Source: UBA2253 sp964646985
Lineage (GTDB): Bacteria; Bacillota_I; Bacilli_A; ML615J-28; CAG-698
Reading direction: 5' to 3'
DNA length: 64,000 bases
NCBI GenBank assembly: GCA_964646985.1
Contig: CAZYFI010000001.1
Location: 12,910-76,909, forward strand
The notes beneath the pieces are model-generated. The model ran no database searches, was not told the origin of the DNA, and saw only the letters and a list, made by a program, of their open reading frames with translations. Below are positions 1 through 8,485 of this stretch, in pieces. The position numbers were made by a program, and so were the translations under genes. Numbering within the stretch: the first letter of the stretch is position 1; each line of letters opens with the position of its first letter.

Positions 1-595
1 ATTTTTTTGGGAACTTTAAAAAATCAATGATTTCTTCTAATTCTTGTTTTTCTTCATCAACGCCAGCAACATCGTTAAATGTCACTTTCGAATGACGACT
101 TAATTTAGCTCGCGTTTTTCCAAACTCAAATGCTTTATTATTGCTATTGCCTGAATTTCTAATAAAGAAAATAATCAATCCGGCAAACAACAAAATAGGT
201 AAAATGATGGCAATAATACTCCACCAATCAGCTGGATTCAATCCAACATATTCCATTTCAATGTTGTTGGTCGCAATATAAGGTTTTACTTTGACTTCAA
301 TGTCGGTTTCACTCAAACGAATAACATAGGATGCTTTTGCAGCACTATCATCTACGTATATACCTGACACAGAATACAATCCGGGATTTTCTCCACCTAA
401 AGGAGTGATGCGCATTGTTTCGATGCGATCGTCATCTAAATATGAGAAAAAGTCATTGTAAAGTAATTCATCAGGTTTTCCTGTGGCATTCTTCATAAAG
501 AAGAAAATACCAACAATAACTAAGATAATAAAGGCAATGACTCCTATATCAGCTCGTTTTATTTTTTTAGGTTTTAATTGTGGTCCTTGTGCCAT
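1..595 (-). CDS. ftsH: ATP-dependent zinc metalloprotease FtsH, N-terminal part
   Basis: Membrane-anchored AAA+ protease that degrades misfolded and regulatory proteins. The gene runs off the left edge of the window; about 198 residues are visible. They contain a lysine-rich N-terminus, a first membrane segment near residues 15-34, an extracytosolic domain, a second membrane segment near 115-135, and the conserved lead-in to the AAA domain (VTFNDVAGVDEEKQELEEII). Walker motifs and the HEXXH zinc site lie outside the window. The start at 595 follows a strong GGAGGA ribosome site. It is the third gene after tilS and hpt, the standard Bacillota order, 10 bases behind hpt. The assignment is secure despite truncation. 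Confidence 0.96.
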   Translation of the reverse strand, partial: MAQGPQLKPKKIKRADIGVIAFIILVIVGIFFFMKNATGKPDELLYNDFFSYLDDDRIETMRITPLGGENPGLYSVSGIYVDDSAAKASYVIRLSETDIEVKVKPYIATNNIEMEYVGLNPADWWSIIAIILPILLFAGLIIFFIRNSGNSNNKAFEFGKTRAKLSRHSKVTFNDVAGVDEEKQELEEIIDFLKFPKK

Positions 596-605
596 CTACT
601 TCCTC

Positions 606-1145
606 CTAGTGTTTATAAATGGATTCTTTCAAAACCCCGACATAATCAAGGTTACGATAAAGTTCATTGTAATCTAAACCAAATCCAATGACAAATTTAT
701 TGGGAATCGATTTTCCTATATATTTGGGATTGACACCCAAAACGGTGCGTCCATCGGGTTTATCTAATAGTGTAACAATTTCAATGCTGTTAGCACCACG
801 ATCTTTTAATAAATTGGTTACTTCTTTTAAAGTCAATCCTGTGTCGACGATGTCTTCAACCAGCAATAAATCTCTACCACTTACATGGGTTGTGATGTCT
901 TTTAAAATCATAACCGCACCACTAGACATCGTTCCAACATAACTTGAAGCATGTATAAAGTCAATCTCTACATTCCCAGGAATATGTTTGATTAACTCTG
1001 CCATAAAGGGAATGCTTCCCTTTAATAATCCCACAAGTACGGGAACGCTTGTTTTGTAGTCTTGACGGATTTGTTTGCCTAGTCTCTTACATGTGGCAAC
1101 AATTTCTTCATGAGTTAATAATACTTCTTGTACAAATTCATCCAT
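606..1145 (-). CDS. hpt: Hypoxanthine phosphoribosyltransferase
   Basis: Purine salvage enzyme that joins hypoxanthine or guanine to PRPP, giving IMP or GMP in the cytoplasm. At 179 residues it has the normal family length. The PRPP-binding signature LLLVEDIVDTGLTL is present with its two acidic residues, and the C-terminal FVIGFGLDYNELYRNLDYVG segment is typical of the HPRT family. Its start overlaps the end of tilS by eight bases, implying translational coupling, and ftsH follows after 10 bases. In Bacillota tilS-hpt-ftsH form a conserved cluster, which supports the naming. Confidence 0.97.
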   Translation of the reverse strand: MDEFVQEVLLTHEEIVATCKRLGKQIRQDYKTSVPVLVGLLKGSIPFMAELIKHIPGNVEIDFIHASSYVGTMSSGAVMILKDITTHVSGRDLLLVEDIVDTGLTLKEVTNLLKDRGANSIEIVTLLDKPDGRTVLGVNPKYIGKSIPNKFVIGFGLDYNELYRNLDYVGVLKESIYKH

Positions 1146-2463
1146 GATTTTTTTCCACCTTTATTATTATATCACAATTCTGCATTTCTTTTAATTTCAC
1201 GCTTTTTCTTAAGCCTAAAACAGCTAAAATTTCTTGATCTTTCTCAAGAACCAATGTTTGCTTGCGATTGCTTAATTTGACCTTCCTATCAATGAGTAAA
1301 TCACTTACTTTTTTGGTTCCACCTTCCAGGACAATTTTATCCCCCGTTTTCTTAGGTCTCATGATAAGCGGCAACATGTGACTATTATACCATATATCGT
1401 GTTCATTGATAAGCGTTTTTTCATCAATTTTCTCAACAGTTACTGTCCAAATGTCATTTAAATGATATGTTTTTATTTCCTTAATTTCTAGCATACTATC
1501 CCATTGTTTGGGAATCGGAGAAATGGTAATTTCTTCATATTCTAGCATAACCAATACTTCATTTTTCAGTGCTATTTCCCAATTGGCTTTGTTCGAAACA
1601 AGTCCTTTTACAATCTCATCAATTTGCGCTTTGCTTAACTCATATGGTTTTAACAATGCAAACAACAATTCTCTTTGCATAAAAGCAGATAATTCTAAAA
1701 AACGAGCCAGCAAGAATGTTTGTTTGTTCTTTTTTATAATGATGTGTTGTTTTACAAATGCTTCTATTTGTTTGCTTATTTCTTGATACGCTTCTTTTAA
1801 TGTTTCAGAAAATTCGCAAAACTTTTGTTGCGTAAGTGGTTGTTCTTTTTCTAGTGCCGGAATCAAATAATGGCGAATTCGATTTCTCGTATAATCGTCT
1901 TCTTCGTTGGAATAATCTTCATAAAAAAACACTTTGTTTTGGTTGGCATAATCAACAATCATTTGTTTGGTTGCCTGTAGTAGTGGTCTAATTAACATGG
2001 TATTGTGAAATAAAAAACAAGCTTCCATCCCTGAATAACCATGCAAAGAGCTTCCTCGTAGAATCCGCATCATAATGGTTTCTACCAAATCAAGCGCATG
2101 ATGTGCAAGCACCAAGTAATCGGCTTTTACCGCATCACAAACTTGTAATAAAAATTCATAACGCTTTGTGCGAGCATTGGCTTGAAAGTTGCCATTAGAA
2201 TCACTTTTTAAATGACCCACAAAACATTTCATTTGTTTTTTTGTACAATAAGATTCAATAAACTGTTGTTCTATAGCGGATTGTTCGCGCTTATGATGAT
2301 TAAAGTGAGCGACAACAAGTTGCAGGGAAAACTCTTGTTTGATGTTTTCTAGTGCTGTCAAAAGCACCATGGAATCCATTCCTGTTGATACCGCAACGAC
2401 CAGGGTTTTATTTACAATATTTAAATTGTTGTCTAAAATAAATTGTTTAATCCATTTTTCCAT
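1138..2463 (-). CDS. tilS: tRNA(Ile)-lysidine synthase
   Basis: Converts the wobble cytidine of the CAU tRNA-Ile to lysidine, using ATP and lysine, so that AUA is read as isoleucine. The 441-residue protein has the PP-loop near residue 25 in the variant form VAVSTGMDSMVLL, followed by AHFNHHKR and LAHHALDLVETIMMRILRGS, both family hallmarks. The C-terminal 100 residues match the TilS C-terminal domain (LIMRPKKTGDKI). It heads the tilS-hpt-ftsH group and overlaps hpt by eight bases. The ST-for-SG change in the P-loop also occurs in other Bacillota TilS proteins as far as I recall, so I do not treat it as inactivating. Confidence 0.95.
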   Translation of the reverse strand: MEKWIKQFILDNNLNIVNKTLVVAVSTGMDSMVLLTALENIKQEFSLQLVVAHFNHHKREQSAIEQQFIESYCTKKQMKCFVGHLKSDSNGNFQANARTKRYEFLLQVCDAVKADYLVLAHHALDLVETIMMRILRGSSLHGYSGMEACFLFHNTMLIRPLLQATKQMIVDYANQNKVFFYEDYSNEEDDYTRNRIRHYLIPALEKEQPLTQQKFCEFSETLKEAYQEISKQIEAFVKQHIIIKKNKQTFLLARFLELSAFMQRELLFALLKPYELSKAQIDEIVKGLVSNKANWEIALKNEVLVMLEYEEITISPIPKQWDSMLEIKEIKTYHLNDIWTVTVEKIDEKTLINEHDIWYNSHMLPLIMRPKKTGDKIVLEGGTKKVSDLLIDRKVKLSNRKQTLVLEKDQEILAVLGLRKSVKLKEMQNCDIIIKVEKNHG

Positions 2464-2523
2464 TGTGTGCCTCGTTCATAAATTATACTCTTAATCTTAT
2501 CTAATACAAGAAAAAATCGTGAT

Positions 2524-3033
2524 TTATTGTAAACCACGCTTTTTTGATTTTGTTTGCATAAGCATCCATTCTAGCGGTTGCAATAACATGGCTGCAACAA
2601 AAACAAGGATTGGTGCCGTCATCATCAAAACAATCAAGGAAGACATCAATTGAGGAAGTGACCAAACTAAGTGAAGAAGGGTAGCAGCCACAGTATCCAA
2701 AACAATCATAAATGCAAATAATCGCGTTAAACGATTGCCATACGCTTGCGTTGGCTCACTTTTTTGCAACCATTTCCACAAAATTAAAAAAGCCAAATAT
2801 CCAGAATAAATCAACTGGACAATCCAATTATCCATATAAAAGAAAAAAACAGCGAGTGGGAATAATAACTGTGTTCGATCTTGCACATAAAAATATTTCC
2901 AAACATAATAGAATTTTTTTAAAGCATACCCTTGGTTTTGATATTCTCTTAGCACTTCATTGGTAATGACGACTAAGACCCAAACACTCAAAAACAAGGA
3001 ACCATATTCAATTGTGTTTTTAATCCATTCCAT
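2524..3033 (-). CDS. Orphan membrane protein resembling a Mur-ligase membrane domain
   Basis: A 169-residue hydrophobic protein with about four membrane segments (near 10-28, 55-75, 80-92 and 105-155) and a basic tail. The combination of QNQGYALKKFYYVWKY after the first segment and LLQPLEWML at the end recalls the N-terminal membrane module found ahead of the catalytic domain in some Bacillota and Mollicutes MurF-like ligases. No ligase domain follows: the protein stops after the PLE motif and tilS begins 60 bases further on. It could be a relic, a free-standing partner of a ligase encoded elsewhere, or an unrelated membrane protein. The resemblance is from memory of the family, not from an alignment. 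Confidence 0.6.
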   Translation of the reverse strand: MEWIKNTIEYGSLFLSVWVLVVITNEVLREYQNQGYALKKFYYVWKYFYVQDRTQLLFPLAVFFFYMDNWIVQLIYSGYLAFLILWKWLQKSEPTQAYGNRLTRLFAFMIVLDTVAATLLHLVWSLPQLMSSLIVLMMTAPILVFVAAMLLQPLEWMLMQTKSKKRGLQ

Positions 3034-3087
3034 ATTGCGCCTCGCTTTTTTAATTATAGCAAATTTTCCCTTCTAAAACAATAAAAA

Positions 3088-3107
3088 AAAGCAACCTTGG
3101 TTGCTTT
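3088..3107 (-). terminator. Rho-independent terminator of the LtaS-like gene
   Basis: Inverted repeat AAAGCAACC / GGTTGCTTT followed, in the minus direction, by a run of T residues. The right arm overlaps the stop codon of the LtaS-like gene, so the hairpin forms over the end of the coding sequence. Confidence 0.85.
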
Positions 3108-5196
3108 AATCTAATGGTGGAAAGATTTCATACTTTAACAATTTATCATTAAAATCTTTATAGCGTCGAAATGCACTTAAGATTGCGCTGCGCTTTTCTT
3201 GAGTATAATAGAATTCAAGGCTAGGATCAAGGAGCACATAATCTTCTGATGTTCCTGATATCACAATTCCATCGGCAAAAATGTCATGATTTCGTGGATT
3301 ATAAGTCAATGTTTTTTGTGAAGACAACGCATCTACGCCAAAGTAATATTCTTGAGGCAATCCAAACAAAGAAGCTAGCGTTCTAACGGTCGAAGTCGTT
3401 CCTCTAACCAAAGAAACAACACCAGAAGGCAGAACGGTTGATTCTTGTTCATAGTTGGGATTATAAATGATAAAAGGAATGTTAGCAAGAAACTCTCGTT
3501 CTCGTAATATTTGATTTGGCAAGTTTGTTTCTACAATCAAGTCATTCATCTCATTTTGAAAGAGTTGTGGATTCTCATAAAACATTTCATATATATCAAT
3601 TCCACACCCATGATCTCCATAAAGTACCACGATGGTATCTTCGGCCAATCCTACTTCTTCTAAGTGTTTCATCGCCTCACCAATCGCATAATCAGCATAG
3701 CTGATGTGCTCTAAGTAGCCAACAAACTGCGCATTTAAACTTTCTACACTATATAGTTCATAATCTTCTGGAAATAAGTTAGGTTTCCCAACAAACCAGC
3801 TATCGGTTGCAGAAGAATCCGTTGGTTGACGATACGGCATATGCGCAGAGATAGTAAGCGCATAGGTAAACATCGGGTCTTTGCCACTTTTTTCTGCCAT
3901 AAGATCAACGGTTTCTATTAAGAAGTCATGATCATTCATCCATGTATGAATCAGTTGATCTTCCGAAATAACAAAATCTTCTTCTGCATAATGCTCATCA
4001 AACCCAAGAAGTTTAGGAAACAAGATATCTCGTTCATAAAAAATTCCTGTATTTGCATGCGAAGAAAAGGTTTGATAGCCAGCGCTTTTAAACATTCTTG
4101 GTAGCGTTGGATAATAAACGTTGTCATACTCATAAACAGTATAAATAGGCCCAACTGGATACAGTCCTGTCATGTTTGTGAAATCAGAATCAGATGTATT
4201 CCCAATTCCAACCGTCGTATAATAATGATTGAAATATACAGAAGAGGAAAGCATTTTATTTAAATTAGGAGTCACTTCAACCAACTCACCGTTGATATTC
4301 ACTTTTAGCCCAATGACAAAATTGTTCATAGATTCCATTTGAATGAGCAACAAATTTTTCCCGGCAAATACGCCTTGATATTCACTATTGCCAACCACTT
4401 CATCATCGACTAAGCTTGCTCTTTGTGCGGTGCGATACGCTTCTAGTTGTTCCAAGAGTTCTTCACGCTTTTCTTCTGGGTATCCTTCTTTGCTTGTAAA
4501 CAAATAAGAATACGCATCATAGAAATAATAATTCAAAAATCCAACGGTTTGGGCACCATATAGTGGTGTTGTATTGTCTTCATACCAAGTATCATCTATT
4601 TGCACACGATAAGAACTCAAGCTAGAAGTCATAATTAAAACACCCATGATCAAAAGCGATGTGCCAATGGAAAAACGATTTTTATTTGCAAGGAAAGAAT
4701 AAGAACGTATCAAAGTTTCTTTTCGGTGTTTTCTCACTCCAACAGAAAACATGATGATTAAGACAATTGCTGGCAACAAAAAGTATGGTTTAGAATATGC
4801 CAACAACGTAATCAGCGATGCAAGAAGAAAACCAAACGCATCTCCACCACCTGAAGACCCAAATGCTGCTAAATTATAAAAAGAAAACATCATTCCATAA
4901 TAACCAAAATAAATGGTAAACGCAAAATAAAGAATGCTTAGAAAAACAGAGGCCCACATTAAAAACCGCATACGATTATAATCATTTTTGTGAATGAGTA
5001 ACGCCAAACTAATAAATACAATCATGAACCCAAAATCACCAAAAAAACTATTGGTGACCATAAAAACATCTCTAGGATACGGACTTAATTCCCTAAAAAC
5101 GATATTTGTAGTCAGCAAATAGCAACTTAATGTATTTAATAAAATGAAAAGCGAAATATATGTCATCTTAAAACGCTTTGAAATGTTTTTTTCCAT
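3106..5196 (-). CDS. LtaS-like lipoteichoic acid synthase family protein
   Basis: Membrane enzyme of the sulfatase fold that polymerises or transfers glycerol-phosphate groups onto envelope glycolipids. The 696-residue protein has about five N-terminal membrane segments (near 12-34, 52-68, 78-99, 120-152 and 176-192) and a large outer catalytic domain. Metal ligand Glu288 lies in LIQMESM, and the nucleophile Thr334 lies in GIGNTSDSDF, the equivalent of the catalytic Thr of Staphylococcus LtaS. The later metal motif VVLYGDHGCG is intact. It follows the permease gene by seven bases and probably shares its transcript. Exact product (polymerase, primase or phosphoglycerol transferase) cannot be decided from sequence alone. 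Confidence 0.88.
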   Translation of the reverse strand: MEKNISKRFKMTYISLFILLNTLSCYLLTTNIVFRELSPYPRDVFMVTNSFFGDFGFMIVFISLALLIHKNDYNRMRFLMWASVFLSILYFAFTIYFGYYGMMFSFYNLAAFGSSGGGDAFGFLLASLITLLAYSKPYFLLPAIVLIIMFSVGVRKHRKETLIRSYSFLANKNRFSIGTSLLIMGVLIMTSSLSSYRVQIDDTWYEDNTTPLYGAQTVGFLNYYFYDAYSYLFTSKEGYPEEKREELLEQLEAYRTAQRASLVDDEVVGNSEYQGVFAGKNLLLIQMESMNNFVIGLKVNINGELVEVTPNLNKMLSSSVYFNHYYTTVGIGNTSDSDFTNMTGLYPVGPIYTVYEYDNVYYPTLPRMFKSAGYQTFSSHANTGIFYERDILFPKLLGFDEHYAEEDFVISEDQLIHTWMNDHDFLIETVDLMAEKSGKDPMFTYALTISAHMPYRQPTDSSATDSWFVGKPNLFPEDYELYSVESLNAQFVGYLEHISYADYAIGEAMKHLEEVGLAEDTIVVLYGDHGCGIDIYEMFYENPQLFQNEMNDLIVETNLPNQILREREFLANIPFIIYNPNYEQESTVLPSGVVSLVRGTTSTVRTLASLFGLPQEYYFGVDALSSQKTLTYNPRNHDIFADGIVISGTSEDYVLLDPSLEFYYTQEKRSAILSAFRRYKDFNDKLLKYEIFPPLD

Positions 5197-5203
5197 AATC
5201 TAC

Positions 5204-5791
5204 CTACAATTTCATTCTTCTCATGATTTTATAATTCAAAAACACGAGCAATCCATTTAATACAAACAATAAAATATCCCAATAATAAACAATTTCTAAG
5301 AAATAAACAATGACAACCAATCCACCAACTACCAATCCAAAGATAATATGAACTATGGTGTTTTTAAATCTAAAAAGACCAACCAAAAAACCAATTTGGG
5401 ATAATAAGGCAGCAACAAGCGGCAAAAATATCACTTTAGAATAATCAAAAAATGCATCAACATAAAGTTTAAAAATAAAAATATAAAACGCAACCAAAAG
5501 CAACGATAAAACAATAGAAAAGAGTAGACGCTTCAAATAATCAAAATAGACGTCTCTTCTCGTTATCCCGATGTTTACAAATCTTCGAAGCTTATTTTTT
5601 GCTAGTTGAACATTTTCTAGAAACGAAGAAATACCAAGAGTCCCAAAAATATTATAAATTAAAATATTTGATGGTGCTTTAATGTCATTTAAAAAAATAA
5701 CAGAAACAAAAATCAACACAAGCGCAAGTAAAAACATACCTACTACTTGCACCATATGGAGCTGGAAAATATGTTGCAATTTTTCCTTCAT
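5204..5791 (-). CDS. ABC-2-type membrane permease subunit (putative)
   Basis: A 195-residue protein with six predicted membrane segments. After the second segment comes GITRRDVYFDYLKR, which matches the coupling-helix region (G-x-[ST]-R) of Bacillota ABC-2-type permeases. Its start overlaps the upstream degenerate ATPase gene by four bases (ATGA), so the two proteins are likely made together. The LtaS-like gene follows after seven bases. Substrate unknown. A role in envelope transport or assembly is inferred only from the neighbour. Confidence 0.65.
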   Translation of the reverse strand: MKEKLQHIFQLHMVQVVGMFLLALVLIFVSVIFLNDIKAPSNILIYNIFGTLGISSFLENVQLAKNKLRRFVNIGITRRDVYFDYLKRLLFSIVLSLLLVAFYIFIFKLYVDAFFDYSKVIFLPLVAALLSQIGFLVGLFRFKNTIVHIIFGLVVGGLVVIVYFLEIVYYWDILLFVLNGLLVFLNYKIMRRMKL

Positions 5792-6588
5792 CGAAACACC
5801 TCAACATCATAAGGCGATATTCGCTTATAGTCAATTTTTTGTCTATCCCATACTTTAAGATCTACTTTATCATAATTGTCTAAAGAAATAGAAACCTCTT
5901 TTTTATAAAAAACATCTTTGCTATTTTGGGGATTTCCTTTTATCACCATCAATTTATGTTCATTGGGATTGATGAAAACCGTTTTTTCATTGCCAATGAT
6001 AATAAGCCAATCCAACAATCCTTCAAATGCTTTTACATTGTCAAGGCCCAAGAAAACAAAGTCATAGTTTGTCTTGTCTGTTAACCCTAAGGCAATTGTT
6101 TCAATTGCTTGTGAGGACTTCAAATGAATGGTTGGATTGTCAACAAAAAGAATTGGTTTGTCTATGGCTTTCACAAAAGCATAATTCACCAAACAATTGC
6201 CTGTTTTTGTGAAATGATAACGACAGTCAATCTGTAGTTCTTGGCGTATATTAAGGGATTTCACAAGTTGCATAAATCGATTTTCATCAAAAGAAAGATG
6301 CAAATTGCTTTGCAATTGTCCTTTCAAAAAAGAAGAGCGAAGTGTTGATACACAAGCTTGTGCAAAATTGAAATACAGACGTTTTTGAAAAAAAACTTTG
6401 TTATCAAAAACATCTTGTTCATCGATTTTGATTTTTCCTTGATTGGCATTGATTCCTGCTAATAACTCAAGAAATTCCGATGCGTATTCATGTGAAAATG
6501 CATAAATGCCAACAACCACTTTCGATGAAAAAGTGGCATTTATGACTGAATTTGCGAATGGGAATTGATTGATTGTATAAACTGCCAT
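5788..6588 (-). CDS. Degenerate ABC ATPase-like protein (putative pseudo-ATPase)
   Basis: A 266-residue soluble protein that follows the layout of an ABC nucleotide-binding domain but lacks its catalytic residues. Residues 25-60 read like the P-loop region up to the strand after it (VVVGIYAF ... ELLAGINANQGKIKIDEQDV), yet the Walker A lysine and serine are absent. Near 126-140 FTKTGNCLVNYAFVKA stands where LSGGQ...ARAL is expected. PILFVDNPTIHLKSS at 145-159 keeps the Walker B aspartate but has Asn151 in place of the catalytic Glu. It overlaps the permease gene by four bases. The reading frame is intact with a good ribosome site (AAAGGTG), so it appears expressed and possibly structural or regulatory. 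The homology is inferred from motif order. Confidence 0.6.
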   Translation of the reverse strand: MAVYTINQFPFANSVINATFSSKVVVGIYAFSHEYASEFLELLAGINANQGKIKIDEQDVFDNKVFFQKRLYFNFAQACVSTLRSSFLKGQLQSNLHLSFDENRFMQLVKSLNIRQELQIDCRYHFTKTGNCLVNYAFVKAIDKPILFVDNPTIHLKSSQAIETIALGLTDKTNYDFVFLGLDNVKAFEGLLDWLIIIGNEKTVFINPNEHKLMVIKGNPQNSKDVFYKKEVSISLDNYDKVDLKVWDRQKIDYKRISPYDVEVFR

Positions 6589-6641
6589 ATTTTCACCTTT
6601 AACACATTATACTAGAAAACGACAAATAAGAAAAGAAAAAC

Positions 6642-6658
6642 CATTCCAATTTGGAATG
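6642..6658 (-). terminator. Terminator of the suf operon
   Basis: CATTCC / GGAATG stem with a five-base loop, followed in the minus direction by a T-rich stretch. It lies six bases after the sufB stop codon and closes the apbE-suf transcription unit. Confidence 0.8.
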
Positions 6659-6663
6659 ATTTT

Positions 6664-8064
6664 TTATCCAATTGATCCTTTCATTTCTAATTTGATCAAT
6701 TGATTTAATTCGACCGCATACTCCATTGGTAATTCTTTCGCAAACGGTTCAATAAAACCCATCACAATCATTTCTAGCGCTTGCGCTTCTGTTAATCCTC
6801 GGCTCATCAAATAAAACAATTGTTCTTCGCTCACTTTTGAAACCGTCGCTTCATGTTCAATTCTCGCTTTTTGATTCAAAACGATATTCAAAGGAATGGT
6901 GTCGCTAGTGGATAAATCATCGAGTATGATGGTGTCACACTCAACATGACTTCTGGCTCCCACGGCTTTTTCACCACAAGAAACTGTTCCGCGATAATTG
7001 ACTTTCCCACCACCACGGCAAATAGATTTTGATACAATCGTACTCGTTGTGTTTGGTGCCAAATGAATCATTTTTGCACCGGTATCTTGAATTTGCTTGG
7101 CACCAGCAAAGGCAATGGAAATGGTTGTGCCTTTGGACCCTTCTCCTTTTAAAATACAAGAAGGATATTTCATATTGACGGAAGAACCGATGTTTCCATC
7201 AATCCAATCCATATGTGCTTTCTTTTCACACAAAGCACGTTTTGTAACCAAATTCACAATGTTGGTTGACCAATTTTGAATGGTAGAATAACGGCAATAT
7301 CCGTTTTCTTTCACAAATATTTCTACAATGGCTGCATGAAGAGAATCTTTTGAATAAATAGGGGCCGTACACCCTTCTACATAATTTAATTTCGCGCCTT
7401 CATCAACAATAATCAAAGTGCGTTCAAACTGACCCATTTGGGCAGAATTAATGCGAAAATAAGATTGTAACGGTTTTTCTAAAACAACATTTTTAGGAAC
7501 ATAAATAAAGGATCCACCGCTCCAAACTGCAGAATTTAAGGCAGCAAATTTATTGTCAGCATAAGATACGAGTTTTCCAAAATATTGTTTGACCAAATCA
7601 GGATAGCGTTTTAATGCGGTATCTGTATCACAAAACAGCACGCCTTTTTGTTCGAGTTCTTCAATTGTGGAATGATAAACGACTTCTGATTCAAACTGCG
7701 TCGAAACACCGGCCAAATATTTTCTCTCGGCTTCAGGAATGCCTAACTTTTCAAACGTATCCTTTATTTCTTCAGGTACATCTTCCCAATTGTTTTCTAC
7801 TTCTTGACTCGATTTAATATAATAAGTATAGTCTTGAAAATCTAAAAAAGACAAATCAGGCCCAAACGAAGGTAGAGGCATTTGTATAAATTTGTGATAG
7901 GCTTTTAAACGAAAGGCAAGCATCCAATCAGGCTCTTTCTTATAATGAGAAATGGCTCTAATAACTTGTTCGTTTAACCCTTTTCCGGTGTCATAAATAC
8001 TTGAAGTTTTTGTTTCAAATCCATATTTATAATCACCAATAATTTTGTTAATGTCATCATTCAT
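6664..8064 (-). CDS. sufB: Fe-S cluster assembly scaffold SufB
   Basis: Scaffold subunit of the SufBCD complex on which Fe-S clusters are built in the cytoplasm. The 466-residue length is normal. The C-terminal beta-helix core includes CILKGEGSKGTT, ARSHVECDTIILDD and the ending LMSRGLTEAQALEMIVMGFI, shared with SufD. It is last in the sufC-D-S-U-B order and overlaps sufU by eight bases. Together with SufS and SufU it should supply clusters to the adjacent PFOR and to the radical SAM enzyme. Confidence 0.97.
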   Translation of the reverse strand: MNDDINKIIGDYKYGFETKTSSIYDTGKGLNEQVIRAISHYKKEPDWMLAFRLKAYHKFIQMPLPSFGPDLSFLDFQDYTYYIKSSQEVENNWEDVPEEIKDTFEKLGIPEAERKYLAGVSTQFESEVVYHSTIEELEQKGVLFCDTDTALKRYPDLVKQYFGKLVSYADNKFAALNSAVWSGGSFIYVPKNVVLEKPLQSYFRINSAQMGQFERTLIIVDEGAKLNYVEGCTAPIYSKDSLHAAIVEIFVKENGYCRYSTIQNWSTNIVNLVTKRALCEKKAHMDWIDGNIGSSVNMKYPSCILKGEGSKGTTISIAFAGAKQIQDTGAKMIHLAPNTTSTIVSKSICRGGGKVNYRGTVSCGEKAVGARSHVECDTIILDDLSTSDTIPLNIVLNQKARIEHEATVSKVSEEQLFYLMSRGLTEAQALEMIVMGFIEPFAKELPMEYAVELNQLIKLEMKGSIG

Positions 8065-8485
8065 CTATATCACCATCTAAAATTTGTTCAAAGGCTTTCC
8101 AAGCAATGGTAGCGCATTTGATTCTTGCCGGAAACTTTGCCACACCTTGAAATACCAAAGCTTCTTCTAATTCATCCAAGTCTTCTATCGGTTCATTTTT
8201 AATCATTGCAAAATACTTATGCAAGATTCTTCTAGCATCATCCACTGACTTGTTGCTCATTAATTCTGATAACACGCTAGCGCTAGAACAGCAAATGGAA
8301 CAACCCGTTCCTTGATGATTGACTTGCTTGATGATTTTATTTTCTATTTCTGCTTCTATCGTTATATCATCACCACAAGAAGGATTCTTAATATGAACCT
8401 TAGAAAATCCTTTTAATCCTTTATGACGAGGATTTTTATAGTGATCCATAATCACTTGTCGATATAAACTTTCTAAATCATTCAT
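8057..8485 (-). CDS. sufU: Zinc-dependent sulfur transferase SufU
   Basis: Sulfurtransferase that accepts persulfide sulfur from SufS. At 142 residues it has the family's cysteines: NPSCGDD, GTGCSICCSSASVLS and IKCATIAWKAF, plus the Asp of the zinc site. It resembles IscU but carries the SufU insertion between the second and third cysteine motifs. Overlaps both sufS (eight bases) and sufB (eight bases), consistent with coupled translation in the suf operon. Confidence 0.96.
   Translation of the reverse strand: MNDLESLYRQVIMDHYKNPRHKGLKGFSKVHIKNPSCGDDITIEAEIENKIIKQVNHQGTGCSICCSSASVLSELMSNKSVDDARRILHKYFAMIKNEPIEDLDELEEALVFQGVAKFPARIKCATIAWKAFEQILDGDIDE

Noticed and set aside
2380..2420. Changed P-loop (STGMDS instead of SGGxDS) in TilS
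   Set aside because: The Thr variant occurs in other Bacillota TilS proteins as far as I recall, and all other motifs are intact, so loss of function is unlikely.
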